Under the pieces are notes generated by a model that was not told the origin of the DNA, ran no database searches, and saw only the letters and a list, made by a program, of their open reading frames with translations. Shown here piece after piece: positions 58,874 to 64,000 of a stretch of DNA of 64,000 nucleotides (its first letter is position 1; each line of letters starts with the position of its first letter). The position numbers were made by a program, and so were the translations under genes. The stretch lies in contig JACHMT010000002.1 in assembly GCA_014208095.1 (NCBI GenBank), forward strand, positions 1,240,001 to 1,304,000, in the 5' to 3' direction. Source of the DNA: Actinospineispora eucalypti. Lineage in GTDB: Bacteria > Actinomycetota > Actinomycetes > Mycobacteriales > Pseudonocardiaceae.

Positions 58874-60535
58874 ATGAGCGACGGCACCGTGCTCGGCGAC
58901 TGGCTGGCGGGTCTCCCCGCCGGGCCAGAACTGGCTGCCGCCCTGGACTCGGCCGACCCGAGGTCGGTGCCGAACGGGTCGATCATCCAGTACCTACAGG
59001 CGTGTGACCGGCAGCTGGCGCACACCGAAGCGCTGCGCCTGGCCGCGATCGCGTCGGTGTTGGAACGGGACACGGACGCCGGGGCGGATTCGGTGGCGCG
59101 GTTACCGGAGCCGGACCGGTTCGCCCCTGACGAGGTGCGGGCCGCGCTGGCCCTGACTCCCCGACGGGCGGTGGTCGAGTCGGAGTTCGCGCACGACGTG
59201 TGCCGGGCGTTGCCGGCGGTGCATGCCGAGATGTTGGCCGGGCTGGTTGACCGGAGCCGGGCGTTGGTGTTCGCCCAGCATCTGGCCGGGCTGCCCGGCG
59301 ACCTGGTGGCGAAGGTGTTGGGTGCGTTGCTGCCCGAAGCGCCGGGTTTGGCCACCGGGCAGTTGCGTGCCCGGATCTTGAAGATCATCCTCGCCGGCGA
59401 CCCGGAGCGAGCGCGGGTTACCTATGAGCAGGCGCTGGCCGGGCGCGCGGTGGTCGGGTACCTGAACCCGGACGGCACCGCGACCATCACCGCTTCGGGG
59501 TTGCCCCCGGACGAGGCCGCCGCCGCGACCGAACGCATCGCCCAACTGGCCCGCGCGGCCAAACGCGCCGGGCACCCGGGTCCGGTCGACCAACTGCGCG
59601 CTGACATTTACCTGCGGCTGTTGGATGGCCGTTTCCACCACCTCACCCGCACCGAGATGATCGCGGCGCTGCTCGCCGAGGTCCCACCGGCCGACACCGC
59701 CGAGACCGAGAACTCGGCCAGCGCCCGACCCGACGGTGGCGAGCCGGAAGACGGCTGGCCGGGCGATCTTGAGCCGGCCGCGCCACCTCGGCCAGCGACC
59801 CGTGTGGGCGGGCACCCGGGGCCGGTCGCCGGGATCGAGGTCCGCGCCCGGCTCGACAGCTTGGCCGGGGTCAACGAGCTACCCGGAGAACTACCCGGGT
59901 GGGGCCCGATCCTGGCCTCGGTCACCCGTCGGGCGGTGGCCCGTCAGCATCGCGGGCAGTGGCGCTGGGTCATCACCGACCACGACGGCTACCTGATCAC
60001 CGAAGGCCTCACCCGACACCGGCCGAGTACCGGCCCACCCACTCACCACGCCGACGGCGGGATCGTCGAACTCGCCATCCCCGCCACCGCACTGGCCCGG
60101 CTCACCAAAGACCCACCACCCGAGTGGGCTGCGGTGATCAACGACATCGCTACCCAGTGCGCACACACTCGAGGCGATCCGAAAGCCCGGTTGGATAACG
60201 CCCCTGAGCGGCGGTTCCCGGGAACCGCGTTACGCCGGCACGTGCAGATCCGCGACCGCACCTGCAGCGCACCGGGATGCCGGCGACCAGCCACGCAGTC
60301 CGAGCAGGACCACACCCACGGCCACCAGCACGGTGGCGCCACCACCCGCGCCAATCTGGGACCAGCTTGTCATCACGACCACCAACTCAAACACGACGGA
60401 GGCTGGAGGGTCGCCCAGCCCCGGCCGGGACGGTTCACCTGGACCAGCCCACTCGGCCGCCGCTACCACACCCGAGGAGAACGCATCACCGAACCAGAAC
60501 CACCACAACCAGAACCCGAGCCACCGCCGTTTTAG
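58874..60535 (+). CDS. DUF222/HNH endonuclease-domain protein (13E12 repeat type)
   Basis: 553 residues. DUF222 region at the N terminus (GDWLAGLPAGPELAAALDSAD, LPEPDRFAPDEVRAALALTP), a Pro/Glu-rich variable middle (about 280-330), and a C-terminal HNH nuclease: RDRTCSAPGCRRPATQSEQD, then HTHGHQHGGATTRANLGPAC and HHDHQLKHDGGW, with zinc Cys pairs and the catalytic His. This is the 13E12 family, found in many copies in actinobacteria and linked to mobile DNA. ATG 58874 is preferred over 58826 because of the TATAAT spacing. The tail is a Pro/Glu repeat. Confidence 0.88.
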   Translation: MSDGTVLGDWLAGLPAGPELAAALDSADPRSVPNGSIIQYLQACDRQLAHTEALRLAAIASVLERDTDAGADSVARLPEPDRFAPDEVRAALALTPRRAVVESEFAHDVCRALPAVHAEMLAGLVDRSRALVFAQHLAGLPGDLVAKVLGALLPEAPGLATGQLRARILKIILAGDPERARVTYEQALAGRAVVGYLNPDGTATITASGLPPDEAAAATERIAQLARAAKRAGHPGPVDQLRADIYLRLLDGRFHHLTRTEMIAALLAEVPPADTAETENSASARPDGGEPEDGWPGDLEPAAPPRPATRVGGHPGPVAGIEVRARLDSLAGVNELPGELPGWGPILASVTRRAVARQHRGQWRWVITDHDGYLITEGLTRHRPSTGPPTHHADGGIVELAIPATALARLTKDPPPEWAAVINDIATQCAHTRGDPKARLDNAPERRFPGTALRRHVQIRDRTCSAPGCRRPATQSEQDHTHGHQHGGATTRANLGPACHHDHQLKHDGGWRVAQPRPGRFTWTSPLGRRYHTRGERITEPEPPQPEPEPPPF

Positions 60536-60624
60536 GCACGGTGGTGGAATCTCGCCCGGGCCAGCACTAGTCGGGGCATCCACCTGCACGGCGGTACAGC
60601 TCACCCGGGAGCCGCCCCGAGGAG

Positions 60625-62106
60625 CTATCCGGTCGCGGCCAGTTCGTTCGCGGTGGCCGGGGCGAAGCGCAGCGCGGGGTCCTCGACCGGGCCGTGGCGC
60701 AGCCGGGCGGAGTCCTGCTCGTAGGCCATCGCCGCGGTCCACACGCCCCGGGTGCCGCCCCGGGGGAACAGCCCGATCCGCCGCTGCACGTAGCCGGAGC
60801 TGAGGTCGAACAGCGGCAGCCGCTCCATCTCGGGGTCGTCCAGCACCGGGACCACGGTGGCGTCGCCGGTGCGGTCCATGTGGTCCAGCAGGCGGCAGAA
60901 GTGCTCACACACCAGGTCCACCTTGAGCGTCCAGGAGATGTTGGTGTACCCGATGGCGAACGCGAAGTTCGGCACCCCGGTGAGCATCATCGACTTGTAG
61001 ACGGTGGTCTCGGCCGGGTCCACGCGCCGGCCGTCCACGTGCAGGTCGATGCCGCCGAACGGGAGCATGTTCAGGCCGGTGGCGGTGACCACGATGTCCG
61101 CCTCCAGCTCGCGGCCGGACACCAGGCGGATGCCGGTCGGGGTGAACCGGTCGATCCGGTCGGTGGCCACCGAGGCGGCACCGCTGGAGATCGCCTTGAA
61201 CAGGTCGCCGTCGGGCACCATGCACAGGCGCTGGTCCCACGGGTCGTAGTGCGGGCCGAAGTGGGTGTCCACGTCGTAGCCCTTGGGCAGCCGCCGGCGG
61301 ACGTCGGCCATCAGCAGCCGGCGCATCAGCTTGGGCTGGTTGCGGCAGAGCCGGAACAGTGCCCGGTGCTGCGCGATGTTCTTGCGCCGGATGACCGGGT
61401 AGGCGCGGCGGTGCCCGAGCAGCCGGTTCAGCGCGTTGGCGATCGGGTCCTGGGCGGGCAGCGACAGCATGTAGCTGGGCGAGCGCTGCAGCATGGTGAC
61501 GTGCCCCGCCCGGCCGGCCATCGAGGGCACCAGGGTGACGGCGGTCGCGCCGCTGCCGATGATGACCACGCGCTTGCCCGTGTAATCGAGGTCCTCGGGC
61601 CACAGCTGCGGGTGCACCACCTGGCCGGTGAACTCGTCGATTCCCTCGAAGTCCGGGGTGTGGCCGCCGGCGTGGTCGTAGTAGCCGGTGCCGGAGAACA
61701 GGAAGCGCGCGCTGAACCGGGCCAGCTCGCCGTCCTCGGTGCGCGCGGTGACCGTCCAGCGGCCGGTGGACGAGGAGAACTCGGCGGTCAGCACCCGGTG
61801 CCCGAAGTGGATGTGCCGGTCGATGCCGTACTCCGCGACGGTCTCCCGCAGGTAGGCCAGGATCGCGTCGGCCGGGGCGATGGAGCGCTCGTTGGTCCAC
61901 GGCTTGAAGCCGAAGCCGAAGGTGGGCATGTCCGAGTCGGAGCGGATGCCCGGGTAGCGGAACAGGTCCCAGGTCCCGCCGATGGCCTGGCGCCCCTCGA
62001 GGATGGCGAACGTCCGGCCCGGCGCACCGGTCTTCAGGTGGTAGGCGGCGCCGATGCCGGAGATGCCGGCGCCGACGATCAACACGTCCACATGCCTGGT
62101 GCTCAC
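60625..62106 (-). CDS. Flavin-containing (Baeyer-Villiger-type) monooxygenase
   Basis: 493 residues. FAD loop VLIVGAGISGIGAAYHL, the BVMO fingerprint FTGQVVHPQLWP (FxGxxxHxxxWP), and the NADPH loop VVIIGSGATAVTLVPS; ATGLNMLPFGGI is also typical. It inserts oxygen next to a ketone or oxidises a heteroatom. GTG 62106 follows GGAGGAG. An apparent open frame continues upstream to 63900 but that stretch is the antisense of the PucR gene. It is divergent from the PucR regulator, which probably controls it. Confidence 0.9.
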   Translation of the reverse strand: MSTRHVDVLIVGAGISGIGAAYHLKTGAPGRTFAILEGRQAIGGTWDLFRYPGIRSDSDMPTFGFGFKPWTNERSIAPADAILAYLRETVAEYGIDRHIHFGHRVLTAEFSSSTGRWTVTARTEDGELARFSARFLFSGTGYYDHAGGHTPDFEGIDEFTGQVVHPQLWPEDLDYTGKRVVIIGSGATAVTLVPSMAGRAGHVTMLQRSPSYMLSLPAQDPIANALNRLLGHRRAYPVIRRKNIAQHRALFRLCRNQPKLMRRLLMADVRRRLPKGYDVDTHFGPHYDPWDQRLCMVPDGDLFKAISSGAASVATDRIDRFTPTGIRLVSGRELEADIVVTATGLNMLPFGGIDLHVDGRRVDPAETTVYKSMMLTGVPNFAFAIGYTNISWTLKVDLVCEHFCRLLDHMDRTGDATVVPVLDDPEMERLPLFDLSSGYVQRRIGLFPRGGTRGVWTAAMAYEQDSARLRHGPVEDPALRFAPATANELAATG

Positions 62107-62187
62107 GGTCGTCTCCTCCGCGTCGAGGGTTCGTTGCCTGCCTTCGACACTATGGGCGACGGGTCGCCTCGGACATGTACGACCGCT

Positions 62188-62193
62188 CATAAT
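62188..62193 (+). promoter_or_regulatory. -10 element CATAAT of the PucR gene
   Basis: CATAAT is followed by six bases and ATG 62200, so this transcript may also be leaderless. No clear -35 was found. Confidence 0.4.
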
Positions 62194-62199
62194 TGATGC

Positions 62200-63432
62200 A
62201 TGGACATGGGCGAGCGCACAGTCCAGCTGCTCGGCGACGTGGCCGAGCTGCTGCTGGCGGACCTCGAGGAGATCGGCGAAGAGATGGACGCCGCCGAGAT
62301 AGACCTGACCCCGGCGCTGGGCGCGGACACGGCGATCGCCATGGACATGTCCGCGAGCAACCGGGCCAACGTCCGGCGCATCCTCAGCGCGCTGGCCCGC
62401 CGGGACGGCCGGCCGCCGCCGGCCGGCGTGCCGCCCGAGGCGCTGGACGTGGCGCGCACCCTGGTCCGCCGGGGCGTCGACCTGGACGTGCTGTTCCAGG
62501 CCTACCGCCGGGGACAGAACGTGGTGTGGAACCGCTGGATGGACTGCGCGGCGCGGGTCGTGCCGCCCGGCCCCGAACTGGTGGAGCTGCTCACCAGCTC
62601 GTCGAAGTACGTGTTCGAGTACGTCGACCAGGTGCTGGGGCGGGTGATCGCCGAGGCGCAGCGCGAGCGCGAGGAGGTGCTCGGCGGCGCGCTGGCCCGG
62701 CGCACCGAGGCGGTCCGGCTGATCCTGGACGGCGCCCCCATGGACCGGCAGCAGGCCAGCGAGCGGCTCGGCTACCAACTGGCGCGCCGGCACACCGCGC
62801 TGGTGCTCTGGGCCGAGCCGGCCGGCGAGGTGCAGGGCGCACTGGAGGCCGCGGCGACCCTGCTGGCCCGGGCGGCCGGGGCGCACCGCCCGCTCACCTT
62901 CCCGGCCGGCACCTCCACGCTGTGGGCCTGGCTGGGCAGCCACGGCGAGCCGGCCACCGGCGCGCTGCGCGAGGCCATGACCCGGGCGCGGCCGAACGTG
63001 CGGGTCGCGGTCGGCCCCACGCTGGCCGGCATCACCGGGTTCCGCCGGTCGCACGCGTCCGCGCTGGCCATCCAGCGCCTGCTCGCCGGGCACCGGGACG
63101 GGGACCGGCTGGCCTTCCACCAGGACCTGGAGGTCACCGCGCTGGCCGCGCAGGACCAGACCCGCGCCGCCGAGTTCGTGGCGGGCACCCTCGGGCCGCT
63201 CGCCGCCGACACCCCGTCCGCCACCCGGCTGCGAGAGACCCTGCGGGTGTTCCTGGACGAGGCGGAGAACGCGCCGCGGGCCGCCGCCCGCCTGCACACC
63301 CACCGCAACACGGTGCTGCAACGCGTCGCCCGGGTCACCGAGCTGCTCGGCCACCCACCGGGCGAGCGTCGGCTCGCGCTGGAGCTGGCCCTGGAGCTCG
63401 CCCACCAGATCGGCCCCCGGGTGCTCCGCTGA
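62200..63432 (+). CDS. PucR-family transcriptional regulator
   Basis: 410 residues: an N-terminal RsbRD-like helical sensor (LLADLEEIGEEMDAAEIDLT, VLFQAYRRGQNVVWNRWMD), a GGDEF-like middle domain, and the C-terminal PucR helix-turn-helix (AARLHTHRNTVLQRVARV). Closely similar in plan to the PucR protein at 38234. Divergent from the monooxygenase gene. The last part converges with the methyltransferase gene. Confidence 0.85.
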   Translation: MDMGERTVQLLGDVAELLLADLEEIGEEMDAAEIDLTPALGADTAIAMDMSASNRANVRRILSALARRDGRPPPAGVPPEALDVARTLVRRGVDLDVLFQAYRRGQNVVWNRWMDCAARVVPPGPELVELLTSSSKYVFEYVDQVLGRVIAEAQREREEVLGGALARRTEAVRLILDGAPMDRQQASERLGYQLARRHTALVLWAEPAGEVQGALEAAATLLARAAGAHRPLTFPAGTSTLWAWLGSHGEPATGALREAMTRARPNVRVAVGPTLAGITGFRRSHASALAIQRLLAGHRDGDRLAFHQDLEVTALAAQDQTRAAEFVAGTLGPLAADTPSATRLRETLRVFLDEAENAPRAAARLHTHRNTVLQRVARVTELLGHPPGERRLALELALELAHQIGPRVLR

Positions 63433-63544
63433 CGCCTCGGCCGAGGACCGACCGGGCCTCGGTGCAGATGCCCCCGCCGACCGACCTCGGTGCTGACGCC
63501 CCGGCCGGCGGACCGACCGACCTCGGTGCCGGGACTGAGCGGCG
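63433..63544. repeat. Degenerate tandem repeat between convergent genes
   Basis: Three imperfect units containing GACCGACC(T/G)...CTCGGTGC, about 38 bp apart, fill the gap between the PucR and methyltransferase stops. The stretch is GC-rich with several self-complementary segments; it may form stem-loops that stop transcription. Confidence 0.45.
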
Positions 63545-64000
63545 TCAGCCTTTGCGGCCCAACAGGTGGAAGACCCGGCTGAGCTGGCGGTACGGGTCGC
63601 GCCGGCCGGCTTCGAGCTCGACGGCGGCCACCCGCTCGGCATCGGCCGGGTCCAGCTCGGCCCCGCCGAACTCCAGCCAGTCGACGAACAGCCACACGCC
63701 GTACCACCGCTGTGGCTCCACACCACGCTCGCGCAGCTGCTCGCCCAGCTCCTCCACCGTGTCGGCCCGGGTGGGCAGGCCCAGCACACCGATCTCGCTC
63801 CGGGCGTCGAACGCGGCCAGCGCGTCCTCCCACCGCCGCTCCATCGCCGGGCGCACCGCGCCCGCCCTGGCGTTCCCGGCCATGATCGAGACGACGCCAC
63901 CGGACTCGGCCGACCGGCACAGCTGGTCGAGCACCGGCTCCGGGTGGTCGAGGTACCCGAGCACGCCGTGGCACAGCACGCCGGCGAAACGCCGGCCGCT
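63545..64000 (-). CDS. SAM-dependent methyltransferase (partial, cut by window edge)
   Basis: The visible 151 codons are the C-terminal part of a class I methyltransferase: the SDLVLCH-like region reads FAGVLCHGVLGYLDHPE, followed by GGVVSIMAGNARAGAV and a helical C terminus ending RQLSRVFHLLGRKG. It resembles SmtA/CmoM-like proteins with a long final domain. The SAM-binding glycine motif would lie beyond the right edge. Acceptor unknown. Confidence 0.8.
   Translation of the reverse strand, partial: SGRRFAGVLCHGVLGYLDHPEPVLDQLCRSAESGGVVSIMAGNARAGAVRPAMERRWEDALAAFDARSEIGVLGLPTRADTVEELGEQLRERGVEPQRWYGVWLFVDWLEFGGAELDPADAERVAAVELEAGRRDPYRQLSRVFHLLGRKG

Noticed and set aside
62107..63900. Very long N-terminal extension of the flavin monooxygenase
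   Set aside because: The frame stays open only because it is antisense to the high-GC PucR gene; a good ribosome site and the FAD motif place the start at 62106.

Overview
The window is about 70% G+C, with dense, often overlapping genes, many GTG/TTG starts and many TetR, IclR, PucR and LysR regulators. A mycothiol-type (MDMPI) protein, a 13E12-type DUF222/HNH protein, a DUF3556 membrane protein and a family 2B encapsulin point to a high-GC actinomycete, most likely a Pseudonocardiales member (Amycolatopsis/Pseudonocardia-like). This placement is inferred from gene content only. No rRNA, tRNA or CRISPR was seen.

Left edge (1-2.6 kb): two adjacent family 2B encapsulin shell genes (one cut by the edge), then a small VOC protein. 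2.6-3.4 kb holds no gene but carries tandem and inverted repeats that look like the ends of a lost insertion element. 3.4-11.2 kb is a terephthalate catabolic locus: an IclR regulator, a perfect operator palindrome, and a tightly coupled run of tphA2-tphA3-tphB-tphA1, an aromatic-acid MFS importer, an alpha/beta hydrolase and a luciferase-like flavin monooxygenase. Together they would import terephthalate and convert it to protocatechuate.

11.2-18.2 kb: an enoyl-CoA hydratase, a small membrane protein, and a TetR regulator divergent from an acyl-CoA dehydrogenase / carboxyltransferase / acyl-CoA synthetase operon.

18.2-28.0 kb (minus strand) is the most distinctive region: a five-gene operon with SbnA and SbnB (L-2,3-diaminopropionate synthesis), a Pls/PosA-type membrane NRPS, a second NRPS with an intact adenylation domain, and a TauD/SyrP-like hydroxylase. 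The Pls-like protein has lost key adenylation motifs and carries duplicated carrier domains, so the second NRPS probably loads it in trans. A poly- or oligo-diaminopropionate, perhaps hydroxylated, is a reasonable product guess.

28-40 kb holds lipid-type functions: a P450 with a WS/DGAT acyltransferase; a TetR/NTF2/FAD-oxidase group; a CoA ligase with a DUF3556 protein; a PucR regulator; and an HxlR-SCP2 regulator. 40.4-43.5 kb encodes 3-hydroxyanthranilate ring cleavage and 2-aminomuconate steps with a divergent LysR. 43.4-46.4 kb is a TetR/DHA2 exporter pair whose HlyD partner carries an in-frame stop.

46.4-57.5 kb: an AtuA-like protein, a Tat/lipoprotein gamma-glutamyltransferase, a methyltransferase, lipoproteins, a hydrolase, a CGNR regulator, and an ALDH-TetR operon with a perfect palindrome. 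57.5-60.6 kb shows signs of mobility: a gene of unusual composition, a transposase remnant and a DUF222/HNH gene. The window ends with a Baeyer-Villiger-type monooxygenase divergent from a PucR regulator, and a cut methyltransferase gene.
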